A stretch of 64,000 bases of DNA from Diplocloster modestus (GTDB lineage Bacteria > Bacillota > Clostridia > Lachnospirales > Lachnospiraceae): assembly GCF_019042245.1 (NCBI RefSeq), contig NZ_JAHQCX010000008.1:141686-205685 (forward strand). Direction: 5' to 3'. The first letter of the stretch is position 1; each line of letters begins with the position of its first letter. Made by a program: the position numbers and the translations under genes. Under the pieces are notes generated by a model. It had not been told where the DNA came from and did no database searches. It was given only the letters and a program-made list of their open reading frames with translations. Below, piece by piece: positions 18,425-26,782 of the stretch.

Positions 18425-19277
18425 CCTTTAACAATTTTCTGGAAATCATGGTAAGCAGTATGATCACAAGGAACAAGACCACTCCCAGCGCGGAAGCGTA
18501 TCCAAAGTTCCCGTCTCCGAACGCTACCTTGTACATCTGAAGGGCGGGTATCATGGTCGCAAAGCCCGGCCCTCCGTTGGTCGTGGCCGCCACCAGGCCG
18601 AAGCCCGACAGGCTGTTGATCAGGGAAAGGGTCACTACGATTTTTGTATAAGGTCTGACATTGGGCAGATGAATGTCTTTTACCACATTCCAACTCGTCG
18701 CTCCGTCCACGATGGCTGCCTCATAGAGTTCCTCCCCGATCATGTTGATCCCCGAGTGAAAGATCAGGAAATACATGCCGGATACAAAGGGAAACCCGAT
18801 CAGCACGATGGCGAACAGCGCTGTTTTTTCATCGTTAAGCCAGTTATGTATCCATCCGTCGGCGCCGATTTTCTGCAGAATGGTGTTAAATCCAAAGTTC
18901 GGGTTATACAGATATTTCCAGATCAGAATTACCACAATGGAGGGAACCAGCATCGGGATGACAAACGCGGTCCTCAGGAAACCTGATATTTTCTTATGTT
19001 TGATAAAAAACAGCAGTTCCGAAGCCAAAAGCGGGAAGAACACGCTGAAGAATACGGCTGCCACTGTAATCACGACCTGATTTTTAAAGGATGTCAGAAA
19101 CATGTCATCGTGAAACGCATCCACATAATTCCGAATTCCAATAAAATTTGAGCTTTTATCCGTAAAGGAGGTAAATACGGCGTTTCCTATGGCATAGTAA
19201 GAGAATACGGCCAGCAGAATCACCGTAGGTGCTATAAACAGATAAGGAATCATCTTTGCACAAAATGTTTTTTTCAT
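18414..19277 (-). CDS. Carbohydrate ABC transporter permease, MalF type
   Basis: 287 residues with six helices; EAA loop E-A-A-I-V-D-G-A-T-S-W-N-V-V-K. The first membrane component gene after the binding protein gene, with a 357-base hairpin-rich intercistronic gap. Start set by GGAGGAG at the end of an RBS-hairpin. Confidence 0.93.
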   Translation of the reverse strand: MKKTFCAKMIPYLFIAPTVILLAVFSYYAIGNAVFTSFTDKSSNFIGIRNYVDAFHDDMFLTSFKNQVVITVAAVFFSVFFPLLASELLFFIKHKKISGFLRTAFVIPMLVPSIVVILIWKYLYNPNFGFNTILQKIGADGWIHNWLNDEKTALFAIVLIGFPFVSGMYFLIFHSGINMIGEELYEAAIVDGATSWNVVKDIHLPNVRPYTKIVVTLSLINSLSGFGLVAATTNGGPGFATMIPALQMYKVAFGDGNFGYASALGVVLFLVIILLTMISRKLLKDGD

Positions 19278-19282
19278 AAACT

Positions 19283-19307
19283 CCTCCAGTGCCGCAGTTC
19301 CTGCGGC
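19283..19307 (-). promoter_or_regulatory. RBS-hairpin upstream of MalF-type permease
   Basis: On the minus strand GCCGCAG-GAA-CTGCGGC then ACTGGAGGAG. Same family as the element at 4881, with a longer stem and shorter loop. Confidence 0.65.
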
Positions 19308-19634
19308 CTATCTGCATCCGGTATTACCATTTCACAGTATTACCGTTTTCCAGTTGCTTCTTTTTATCGTATTTGCTATAATAAACATGCTGTTCTCTTA
19401 TGGGTAATCGTTCCACCGGTCCCAATATATTGTGAGAGCAGTTTTTTATAGCTCCTGCCCGCGAAAGGCAGGAGCTATTTTTTATTTCATAGGAAAGTGC
19501 TCCTATGAAATAAAAAACGCTCCGCGGGGATCGCACTGCGGCGGAAAGGAAGATGCCGCTTGCGCGGCCCGCCGCAGGCGGAGAGTTTCGCAAGCGAAAC
19601 TCTTTTTCATTCATCAGGAAAGTGAATCACTTTT
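19308..19634 (-). other. Hairpin-rich intercistronic region between binding protein and permease genes
   Basis: About 330 bases without a credible gene. It holds AGCTCCTGCC/GGCAGGAGCT (19450-19475), a perfect 17-bp inverted repeat TTTTTTATTTCATAGGA/TCCTATGAAATAAAAAA (19478-19517), GAGTTTCGC/GCGAAACTC (about 19581-19603) and the element GCTCCGCGGGGATCGCACTG (19519-19538). Such clusters between malE-like and malF-like genes often stabilise the upstream mRNA and reduce read-through, giving more binding protein than permease. A 96-codon open frame here is an artefact of the repeats. Confidence 0.6.
19408..19446 (-). repeat. 43-bp repeat, downstream copy
   Basis: Shares TGGGACCGGTGGAACGATTACC less its first base... 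specifically GGGACCGGTGGAACGATT plus ACC, and flanking AAAACTGC, with 21334-21376. It lies upstream of the permease genes. Function unknown. Confidence 0.6.
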
Positions 19635-21275
19635 TTATTTCGCCGTATCCAGGGTCGCGGGGTCCAGATCAAATCCGGCACTCGCGATGCCCTCATCCGA
19701 ATACTTGTCATAATAGGGCTTTAACTGCTCCAGGAATTCGCCAGCATCAATTTTTCCTCTGCTCAGGGAATTCACCAGATCATAAAATTTGGGCATATCC
19801 GCCTGGGTAACTCTGGTGAATCCGGTCAGGCCGTCCCAGTCCCTCGCGGTTCCCTCCGGTACGAAGCCGTCTAACTTTTCCTGCAGTTCCGCGCTTAAGG
19901 TAACCCCCGCAATTACACTGGGGCCCTGGATAAAGTTTCCACTCGCCAGTGTTTCTTCATAGGTGGTCTGGGCCTGCTTCGGAGAATACCAGAATTTGTA
20001 GAAATCCTTGACTCTGGCCATATGGTCCTCGCTGTCTTTTTGAACGACCGCCATCTCATTCCCCAGTACGAAGAGTCCCCTCAAGGTATTTTCCAATCCC
20101 TGGGGCGCATCTTTGAAGGATGGGAACTGGAAGGTGGACCACTGGAACTGCTTATCCGCCGGCAGCTGGTTGATGTCGTCCAGGATCTTACCCGCATTGA
20201 AACTGCCCTGCAGCAGCATAGGGGAGTTCCCCATCTCGAAGTCGGTGATCATCTGGTTGCTGTCCACTCCCACCCAGTTTTCCGGGAAGAATTTTGCAAC
20301 CTTGCTGAAGGTATCCCAGATCGTCTTGTTCAGTTCCGTGTTCACACTGTTTTCTTTCCGGTACATAGCGATTCTCTCATCGTTATTGACGATGTCTTTA
20401 TCGCATTTCAAATTGCTGGGATCCCATTTGAATCCCTCGTTGGCTGTCATGGTCGCTTCATCCCACACCGCATCCCCGGGCTGTGTCAAAAACTGATCTT
20501 CTATGATCCGGTATCCGGAGTCCGCGATGGAATTCAGGAACCAGCTGGATTCCAGGCCGGCTGCGATCGGATTCTGGTATCCTTTGGATTGGAATGTCTC
20601 ACAGGCCGCGATCAGATCCTCGAAGGTCTCAGGTACCGCCACGCCTTCTTTCTCAAAGATATCTTTATTGTAGAAGAATGCGACGCCGATTTTATCAAAG
20701 GGCAGGATTCCCATTTTCGATCCGCCTGTTTTATTCAGTGCTATGGCCAGGTCGTTGGGGTCAAATACGTCCCGGACCAGTTTGCCGTCGTTATAAGGAT
20801 TGACTTCGTCCAGCATAGGAGCCAGATCCGTCAGATAGCCTTTTTCAAACGCCACGTTCCAGCTGCTGGCAGTCAATGCATTTACCACAAAGTTACCATG
20901 TACGATGTCCGGCGCATCATTCTGATCCGCGCTGAACGCAGTCTGCATTTTGGTCATATAGGCATCGTTATCCGATACTACGTCCACTACGACTTTCGTC
21001 TCCGGATGAAGTTCCATATATTCTTCCGCCAGTTTTTTCTGGCCAGCCGTATAGTAGTTGTTGATGACGCTCAATACAATGGTATCTTCCTTCGAGCTGT
21101 CCCAGGCTGCATCAGAAGCCTGTGCGGGTGCCCCGGTCTGTTCTGCCGTACCTGCTGTTTCCTTCGGCGTATCTGTGTCAGGCGTTTCACTTTTACTTCC
21201 ACAGCCCGCGAGCATGGCCGATACGGTCATAGCCCCCACTAACAAAAAAGCTAAGCTTCGGTTTCTTTTTCTCAT
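19635..21275 (-). CDS. Extracellular solute-binding lipoprotein (sugar ABC importer)
   Basis: 546 residues. Type II signal peptide with lipobox L-A-G-C (lipidated Cys about residue 25), then a Thr/Glu-rich linker and a family-1-type solute-binding fold (K-L-A-E-E-Y-M-E-L-H-P-E-T-K-V and later G-I-L-P-F-D-K-I-G-V-A-F-F-Y-N-K-D-I-F). Membrane-anchored outside the cell, it delivers substrate to the two permeases downstream. AAAAGGAGAAG precedes the ATG. A long plus-strand open frame opposite it is a shadow. Confidence 0.92.
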   Translation of the reverse strand: MRKRNRSLAFLLVGAMTVSAMLAGCGSKSETPDTDTPKETAGTAEQTGAPAQASDAAWDSSKEDTIVLSVINNYYTAGQKKLAEEYMELHPETKVVVDVVSDNDAYMTKMQTAFSADQNDAPDIVHGNFVVNALTASSWNVAFEKGYLTDLAPMLDEVNPYNDGKLVRDVFDPNDLAIALNKTGGSKMGILPFDKIGVAFFYNKDIFEKEGVAVPETFEDLIAACETFQSKGYQNPIAAGLESSWFLNSIADSGYRIIEDQFLTQPGDAVWDEATMTANEGFKWDPSNLKCDKDIVNNDERIAMYRKENSVNTELNKTIWDTFSKVAKFFPENWVGVDSNQMITDFEMGNSPMLLQGSFNAGKILDDINQLPADKQFQWSTFQFPSFKDAPQGLENTLRGLFVLGNEMAVVQKDSEDHMARVKDFYKFWYSPKQAQTTYEETLASGNFIQGPSVIAGVTLSAELQEKLDGFVPEGTARDWDGLTGFTRVTQADMPKFYDLVNSLSRGKIDAGEFLEQLKPYYDKYSDEGIASAGFDLDPATLDTAK

Positions 21276-21333
21276 TTTTCTTCTCCTTTTCTCTTACGGG
21301 CCTATCGCATCTTTTCTTTCACTGGCTTACTTG

Positions 21334-21376
21334 GTAATCGTTCCACCGGTCCCATGATACAGTGCGCGCAGTTTTC
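21334..21376 (-). repeat. 43-bp repeat, upstream copy, with possible 19-codon ORF
   Basis: On the minus strand AAGGAGGTGAAAACTGC leads into the shared GGGACCGGTGGAACGATT-ACC block. Read from the GTG it would encode a 19-residue peptide ending ...S-W-D-R-W-N-D-Y-Q-V-S-Q. The downstream copy keeps K-T-A-x-T-x-x-W-D-R-W-N-D-Y but has no start codon. It sits between the LacI gene and the binding protein gene; operator, leader peptide or repeat cannot be told apart. Confidence 0.5.
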
Positions 21377-21416
21377 ACCTCCTTGTGGTATATTTGCCAC
21401 CCGTTTCTTTTTTATA

Positions 21417-22439
21417 TCATCTGCATTTTGCAGTTGACTGCCCTTCCATCAGTTCCAGATCGTTCTGAAAATATCCTGTGCTGCCGCGGCTCATATTTGT
21501 ATAGAGCAGCTCGAATGCTTTCTTCCCAAACTGAATCTTATCCATGGACATGGATGTAAGTATCGGCTCCCAGTACTGTCCGTAGGCGATCCCGTCGAAT
21601 CCCATCACCGATACATCTTCCGGAATCCGAAGTCCTCTCGCCTTCAGCGCCTTCATGGCTCCTAATGCCATCAGGTCATTGACACAGATGACCGCTGTGA
21701 ATTCCCTTCCGGAGTCCAATAATTCATTCGCATAGTGGTAGCCATCCATCATATCCGTGGAATAAGGGAATTTACCATCGAACAGCAGACTGTCTTTGCA
21801 GGGGAGATGTAACTTTTCCACCATCTCCCGGTATCCGATACTTCTTAAGTCATAGGGTAAGTTTCTTCCCAATCCGCTCAGATAAGCGATATCCCGGTGT
21901 CCCAGGTCATACAGGTACTGCATCGCGATATGCATAGCCTCGATATGGTTATTTTCTATCGATGACACTTTTCTGAAATCAGCCCCCACATTGCCGCTGA
22001 CGATCACTTTGATCCCTTTGTCCACCAGATGGTATAGTTTTTCGATCTTGAACTTATATGGTATCGCCGTGACAAACACACCATCCAGCCGCCGGATAAT
22101 AAAATTATCAAAATAATCGTCCAATTTATTAAAACCGGTACAGATATTTACAAAATATCCCTTCTCATTGGCCGCGCTTTCGAACCCCCTGACAATATCC
22201 CCAAAGAATGGATTGGAAATATTCTCCAGTACGATACCGATCTGCATGGTTTTCTTCATTACCATACTCCTGGCGATCATATCCGGCCGGTAATCCAGCT
22301 CCTTAATCGCAGCCCGGACCCGGACCGCCGTCTCTTCTTTTACCTTATTGTTCTCGTTCAATACATTTGATACAGTCGCGGAAGATACTCCCGCCAGCTT
22401 TGCCACATCCGCTCTCGTCACTTTCAAGATCGTCACCAT
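21417..22439 (-). CDS. LacI-family transcriptional regulator
   Basis: About 340 residues: N-terminal HTH (A-D-V-A-K-L-A-G-V-S-S-A-T-V-S-N-V-L-N), hinge R-P-D-M-I-A-R-S-M, then a periplasmic-binding-protein-like effector domain (C-V-N-D-L-M-A-L-G-A; V-M-G-F-D-G-I-A). It heads the glycan locus and is divergent from the GH43 gene. The ATG at 22439 immediately abuts GGAGG, so TTG at 22427 may be the true start. Likely controls the importer operon and GH43. Confidence 0.92.
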   Translation of the reverse strand: MVTILKVTRADVAKLAGVSSATVSNVLNENNKVKEETAVRVRAAIKELDYRPDMIARSMVMKKTMQIGIVLENISNPFFGDIVRGFESAANEKGYFVNICTGFNKLDDYFDNFIIRRLDGVFVTAIPYKFKIEKLYHLVDKGIKVIVSGNVGADFRKVSSIENNHIEAMHIAMQYLYDLGHRDIAYLSGLGRNLPYDLRSIGYREMVEKLHLPCKDSLLFDGKFPYSTDMMDGYHYANELLDSGREFTAVICVNDLMALGAMKALKARGLRIPEDVSVMGFDGIAYGQYWEPILTSMSMDKIQFGKKAFELLYTNMSRGSTGYFQNDLELMEGQSTAKCR

Positions 22440-22534
22440 CCTCCAATAATTTATGCGTGTAAATTATTTTCAAAAAGAAAAGAAGATCTATATTCTCTTC
22501 ATTCTTTATATCATCCCTATATTTTTCACAAATC

Positions 22535-22668
22535 ATCGTGTTTTTACACGATTTTTAAGTTTAATTATGGATATATTTATGTATTTTTATATTTAACATC
22601 GTAATTATCATAGCATTTCACGTAATCTTTGTCAATGCGTTTTTTACACGTGTATATTTTAATTGACT
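22535..22668. promoter_or_regulatory. Divergent promoter/operator region of lacI-type gene and GH43 gene
   Basis: Minus strand: TTGACA (complement of 22630-22635), 17 bases, TATGAT (22607-22612) for the regulator. The 18-bp palindrome ATCGTGTTTTTACACGAT (22535-22552) lies downstream of its start point, suited to autoregulation. The 10-bp palindrome TACACGTGTA (22645-22654) lies just upstream of TTGACT (22663-22668), a possible -35 for GH43; its -10 is weak. Confidence 0.55.
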
Positions 22669-22740
22669 TTTTTCCAGCAGCATGCTACTTTCATCTTATA
22701 TCGCGGATAAAATATTCTAAAAAAACAGGAGGAATGTATT

Positions 22741-24015
22741 ATGAATCCATTATTACCTATCCGGCATTTTGTTCCGGACACCGAAGCGCGGGTCATGCCT
22801 GACGGCCGGCTATATCTTTACGGTTCTTATGACATCAGCCGGGAAACAACCTATTGTTCTGATATCCTGCATGTTTTTTCCACCGATGACCTGGTCCACT
22901 GGACAGATCACGGCGCTGCGCTGCGCAGCCAGGATATTCCCTGGGCTTCTGAAGGGCATCTTCTGTACGCTCCGGACTGCATATACCAGGACGGAACCTA
23001 CTATCTGTACTTTTGTATGACCGGTTCCTATGAAGGAGTCGCCATATCCGACAGCCCGGCAGGTCCTTTCCATCACCCGGTTCCGATCACCCCTGCCGAC
23101 CGGGACAGCATTGATCCCGCGGTATTTATCGATACCGACGGACAGGCTTATTACTTCTGGGGACAGTTTCATTTACGCGGGTCAAAATTAAATCCGGATA
23201 TGATAACCCTGGACGTATCCACCCTGAACACCTGCATCATAGATGAGAAAAATCACGGCTTCCATGAAGGCATCTCGATCAGAAAGCGGAACGGCATCTA
23301 CTATCTGTTATACACTGATATTTCCAGAGGTAAGGCAACCTGCATATCCTACGCCATGTCCGACTCTCCCCTCGGTCCTTACAAGAAAGGAGGCGTCATC
23401 ATTGACAACATCAACTGTGATCCCAACACCTGGAACAATCACGGCTGCATGGCGGAATACAAAGGCCAGTGGTACGTATTTTACCACCGTTCTTCCCAGA
23501 ATTCTAAGTTCAACCGCCGTGTATGCATAGAACCCATCTTCTTTGACGAACGAGGATACATAGCGGAAGTCCCCATGACCAGTCAGGGGGCTGAGCCTCC
23601 CCTCTCTGCCGGAGTCCCCATATCTGCGGCCCTCGCCTGCCAAATGATGCATGGTCTGTTTATTTCTCCTGCCGCAGATAACACAACGGAAATCCTGAGC
23701 CACGCCACCAATGGCAGCTGGGCAGCCTACCGCTACCTTTCCTTTGATGCCCCCAAAAGTTTCTCCATAACAGCGGCCGCCGCCATCAACGGCGGGACCG
23801 TAGAAATCTGGGCCGACTCCCTGCTTTTGGGCTCCTGCCTAGTCACCCCCACCGGAGGCTGGGACATTTACCGTACCTTCCGCTGTCCCTTAACCCCCGT
23901 CACCGGAGTAAAGACTCTGTATCTGGTCTTTCGGGGAAACGACCTTAAGAGACGGCTTATGGACGTGAAGGAATTCTGCTTTTATGGAGACTGTGGAAGT
24001 GGAAATGCTGACTAA
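22741..24015 (+). CDS. Glycoside hydrolase family 43 with C-terminal carbohydrate-binding module
   Basis: 424 residues. Five-bladed propeller region about 5-285: the general base Asp in D-T-E-A-R-V, the pKa-modulating Asp in S-I-D-P-A-V-F-I-D, and the acid Glu in F-H-E-G-I-S-I. The last 120 residues look like a CBM6-type beta sandwich (V-E-I-W-A-D-S...V-K-T-L-Y-L-V-F-R-G). GH43 enzymes act on xylosides, arabinosides or galactans. No signal peptide. GGAGGAATGTATT-ATG start. The stop lies inside the start of the broken PAS-GGDEF gene. Confidence 0.92.
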   Translation: MNPLLPIRHFVPDTEARVMPDGRLYLYGSYDISRETTYCSDILHVFSTDDLVHWTDHGAALRSQDIPWASEGHLLYAPDCIYQDGTYYLYFCMTGSYEGVAISDSPAGPFHHPVPITPADRDSIDPAVFIDTDGQAYYFWGQFHLRGSKLNPDMITLDVSTLNTCIIDEKNHGFHEGISIRKRNGIYYLLYTDISRGKATCISYAMSDSPLGPYKKGGVIIDNINCDPNTWNNHGCMAEYKGQWYVFYHRSSQNSKFNRRVCIEPIFFDERGYIAEVPMTSQGAEPPLSAGVPISAALACQMMHGLFISPAADNTTEILSHATNGSWAAYRYLSFDAPKSFSITAAAAINGGTVEIWADSLLLGSCLVTPTGGWDIYRTFRCPLTPVTGVKTLYLVFRGNDLKRRLMDVKEFCFYGDCGSGNAD

Positions 24016-24755
24016 CACAGTAAACGGCGGTACCGCCCGGCTGGCAGTGGATGACGGAATGCGAATTATCGCTGCCTCCGAGGGCTATTACCGCATGACT
24101 GGATATTCCGGGGCCGAAAGCCTGGAAGCTCCATTCTACCGAAAAGGGGTTAAACTTGTTCTGCCACAGGATCTGCCTGTTATCGCATCCGCGATCGAAA
24201 ATCTTACCCGGGATGAACCTATCCAAATTACATACCGGATTCGAAAAAAGGACGGTACCATCGCCTGGAATATCCCGGCCGGTGTGCTTCGGGCTTCTGT
24301 AGACGACGGTATCTGTGTACTGTTCGCCAATCACGAATTTTACCGCCAGATTGGATACACACAGATAGAATTTGCCGGGAAAGATATAAAAAATCAATAT
24401 CTTTGTTCATGTACTGGGTGATGAAGTGCTGAAGAATATTGCCGCTATCCTGCAGGCTGAATTCCGCTCCTCGGATCTGTTCGCCCGGATGGGCGGTGAT
24501 GAGTTTGCAGTTTTTGTGATAAATATATCTTCTGCGGAAGCGACCTTTAAGATTGCCGACAGGCTGCGCGTCAAGATCGGCGGTCTGACCGGGCTGACCG
24601 GGCTGACCGGTCTTACACGCCAGATTACCATCAGCCTGGGCATGTCCACTTATCCGATGGATGCAGCCACTTTCGAGGAGCTCTATAAGGAAGCCGACCA
24701 AGCTCTGTACGAAGTGAAACACAACGGCGGCAACGGGTGTCTGCGTTATTTTTGA
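23984..24755 (+). pseudogene. Broken PAS-GGDEF diguanylate cyclase
   Basis: The first frame (23984-24421) encodes PAS-type sequence (Y-Y-R-M-T-G-Y-S; F-Y-R-Q-I-G-Y-T) and ends abruptly. In another frame the 3' part reads ...H-V-L-G-D-E-V-L-K-N-I-A then R-M-G-G-D-E-F-A-V-F, the GGDEF active site, to L-Y-E-V-K-H-N-G-G-N. The N-terminal third of the GGDEF domain, including the Mg-binding D-x-D-x-F-K, is missing. A 9-bp tandem repeat (GGGCTGACC, three units, about 24588-24612) inserts extra L-T-G residues. Not expected to make c-di-GMP. Confidence 0.75.
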
Positions 24756-25225
24756 TACGCTATTCTTTCAGATCCGTTTTCCAGATAAATCACTCCGCAG
24801 CGCGTGAAACCATTCTTTTCCAGAGCCCGCTGCATCGGGATATTCTGCCTGTGGGTATCGATCCTTATGCTACCGCACCGTTCACAACACCATCCAATAC
24901 AGAAGGAGGCTACGCCTTTGGTCCCTTGTTTTGAGGTAATCCGGTGAATGATACCGTAGGGCATTTCATTGAGCCAGCTTCCCTCATAGATCTTCCGGTA
25001 AGCTGGCTCCACTCCCTTTTTAAAATAAAAGGTTCCAACGATTTCCCCGCCGTTCTCACATACATAGCTGTTTCCCTCTTTTATATCGGCAATCATCAGT
25101 TCCATTGGCGGATAGGCAGTTCCCCATTGATCGGGGTTTCCATTCTCTGCCATGAAGTTTCTTGCTTCCTGGAATAATAATGCAATGGTGTCCAGGTCGT
25201 TGATTGTGGCTTTTCGAATCTCCAT
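24746..25225 (-). CDS. GNAT-family N-acetyltransferase
   Basis: 159 residues. N-terminal M-E-I-R-K-A-T-I-N-D-L-D-T-I-A-L-L and C-terminal R-I-D-T-H-R-Q-N-I-P-M-Q-R-A-L-E-K-N-G-F-T-R-C-G, the acetyl-CoA-binding motif and beta-bulge of the family. Substrate unknown. Its 3' end overlaps the PAS-GGDEF pseudogene by 10 bases, tail to tail. Confidence 0.88.
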   Translation of the reverse strand: MEIRKATINDLDTIALLFQEARNFMAENGNPDQWGTAYPPMELMIADIKEGNSYVCENGGEIVGTFYFKKGVEPAYRKIYEGSWLNEMPYGIIHRITSKQGTKGVASFCIGWCCERCGSIRIDTHRQNIPMQRALEKNGFTRCGVIYLENGSERIAYQK

Positions 25226-25290
25226 AAAGTCCTCTTTTCTACAGCTGGGCTGTCTTCGTTTATTCTTCTTATTACTATTTGTCGTTTATC

Positions 25291-26022
25291 TCAGGGCTTT
25301 TGTAATTGAATGTCTTTTTGATTCAGTGTACCGATATAGCGGCCGATTCTCTTAAATTTGTAATTGTTGGTGATATCGATATCTTCCTCCTCGTCGTACA
25401 GGGCTTTTAATAGAATCAAATTCTTATTTTTATAAACACGCCGGGCCATGAGATACCCGTCTTTTAGAAACATCCAGATTTCTCCGTGTTTGGGAAAATA
25501 ATCGTCTATATACTGGAAACACAAAATGGAATCTGGGAAGAAAAAGGGCATAAACTTATCCGTATTCATGTAGACACAGAAGGTCGTCTGCACAGTCAAA
25601 GCATTGTAATCCGTTTCAATCATATATAATTTCTTGCCCGAACATTCCGCTAATTCACCCCGCCAGTTCAGGAATTCATAGCAGGTGATCACGGTTTTAT
25701 CCTTGTTTTTCAAATATATCATGCGGTCGTATTCCACATTAATTAAAAATTTTATGTAATCCTGTCTGTGTTTTGGCAGCTTATTATAACGGTAATAATA
25801 TTCTTCCAGTTCATAAGGGACACTTGTCTCTCTGTCAAACAGCTCATCCATAGAGCACCGAAGCGCATTTGAAATCGCCTCTATGGCCTGGCAGCCTGGA
25901 TTTTTCGTAATCCCGCTTTCAATTTTAGCCAACGTACTCAACGGAATTTGACTGGCATGTGACAGCATATCCAGCGTAAATCCTCTCGCTCTCATGATTT
26001 CTTTCAATTTTTTATGATCCAT
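25291..26022 (-). CDS. XRE-family regulator with S24-like C-terminal domain lacking the catalytic Ser
   Basis: 243 residues. HTH_3 at about 1-65 (M-R-A-R-G-F-T-L-D-M-L-S-H-A-S-Q-I-P-L-S-T-L-A-K-I-E-S-G). Residues about 155-230 resemble the LexA/CI peptidase fold: T-D-K-F-M-P-F-F-F-P-D-S-I-L-C-F, H-G-E-I-W-M-F, Y-L-M-A-R-R-V-Y and L-I-L-L-K-A-L-Y. Where active members have G-D-S-M-x-P, this one has D-K-F-M-P, so self-cleavage is unlikely. Divergent from the Spo0A-C gene across a set of 20-bp repeats it may bind. Confidence 0.72.
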   Translation of the reverse strand: MDHKKLKEIMRARGFTLDMLSHASQIPLSTLAKIESGITKNPGCQAIEAISNALRCSMDELFDRETSVPYELEEYYYRYNKLPKHRQDYIKFLINVEYDRMIYLKNKDKTVITCYEFLNWRGELAECSGKKLYMIETDYNALTVQTTFCVYMNTDKFMPFFFPDSILCFQYIDDYFPKHGEIWMFLKDGYLMARRVYKNKNLILLKALYDEEEDIDITNNYKFKRIGRYIGTLNQKDIQLQKP

Positions 26023-26091
26023 TTCCTTTGTCTCTCTTTCTTACGCATCCTCAGTATTCCAAATTTGGACAATTTTTAACAGTTGTAGTCA

Positions 26092-26200
26092 TTGACTTCA
26101 TTATAGTACTTTTCTTATAATTAAATCTATTCCTACAATAAATCTATAAGTTCCAAAATGAATCTTAATGTCCTATTTTGAATCTTTAAGTCCTATACGT
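26092..26200 (+). promoter_or_regulatory. Promoter plus 20-bp iterons ahead of the Spo0A-C gene
   Basis: TTGACT (26092-26097), 18-base spacer, TATAAT (26116-26121). Starting at the transcription start are tandem units with 20-bp spacing: AATCTATAAGTTCC (26141), AATCTTAATGTCC (26161) and AATCTTTAAGTCC (26181), plus a shorter unit at about 26124. The period of two helical turns suggests cooperative protein binding on one face. Confidence 0.6.
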
Positions 26201-26231
26201 AAGAAGAACGTACGAGAAAGGAGTTTTTGCT

Positions 26232-26756
26232 ATGGTCATTAAAAACATTCAGCTGGTAGTCCCTGAGGATTCTTCCTTGCAGATCATTGTCTTGTGCCAA
26301 TCGGGAGACCGGCTCACCGTGTTGGAACTTCCGAATACCACCTCAGCAGAACTGCCGGATCATTCGCTACTTCTTTCGAAGGAACACACTTCATCCTTGG
26401 AGATTGCCCCCATCATCCGAAAGCTGGGATTGCCGCCCAATTTAAAAGGCTATGGCTATCTGCGCAAGGCAGTCGAAATATCTCTGCATTATCCGGACAC
26501 TGCTATCAGTATTACAAAGCTGATCTATCCGGAAGTAGCCCATACTTTCCGTACCACGGAGGCCAGTGTAGAGCGTTCGATCCGCCATGCCATACAGGTA
26601 ATCTGGACAAAAGGAGACCGGGATTTTTACCGGCAATTGTTTCCATACAGTGCGGGACACAAACCAACCAACAGTCAATTCATTTCCCTTTTTACCGAAT
26701 ACTTGAAAAGGCAGGAAGGCCGCACAATTCTAACTTATCAACCATCGGATTTGTAA
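26232..26756 (+). CDS. Spo0A C-terminal-domain protein without a receiver domain
   Basis: 174 residues. Residues about 65-165 match the Spo0A DNA-binding domain: L-G-L-P-P-N-L-K-G-Y-G-Y-L-R-K-A-V, S-I-T-K-L-I-Y-P-E-V-A, S-V-E-R-S-I-R-H-A-I-Q-V-I-W and K-P-T-N-S-Q-F-I-S-L. The first 60 residues are not a CheY-like receiver: no phospho-acceptor pattern is present and I do not recognise them. Not the master Spo0A itself. AAAGGAG precedes the ATG. Probably a DNA-binding regulator recognising 0A-like boxes. Confidence 0.85.
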   Translation: MVIKNIQLVVPEDSSLQIIVLCQSGDRLTVLELPNTTSAELPDHSLLLSKEHTSSLEIAPIIRKLGLPPNLKGYGYLRKAVEISLHYPDTAISITKLIYPEVAHTFRTTEASVERSIRHAIQVIWTKGDRDFYRQLFPYSAGHKPTNSQFISLFTEYLKRQEGRTILTYQPSDL

Positions 26757-26782
26757 TACAGATTATATACATCATTCATCGT

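Noticed and set aside
19324..19614. A 96-codon minus-strand open frame in the intercistronic gap
   Set aside because: It runs through several perfect inverted repeats and lacks a Shine-Dalgarno; better explained as hairpin sequence.
20022..21242. A 406-codon plus-strand open frame opposite the binding protein gene
   Set aside because: It is a shadow of a well-supported lipoprotein gene; its translation shows no domain and it has no ribosome-binding site.
26232..26756. Master sporulation regulator spo0A
   Set aside because: Only the DNA-binding domain is present; the N-terminus lacks the receiver with its Asp and Lys residues.
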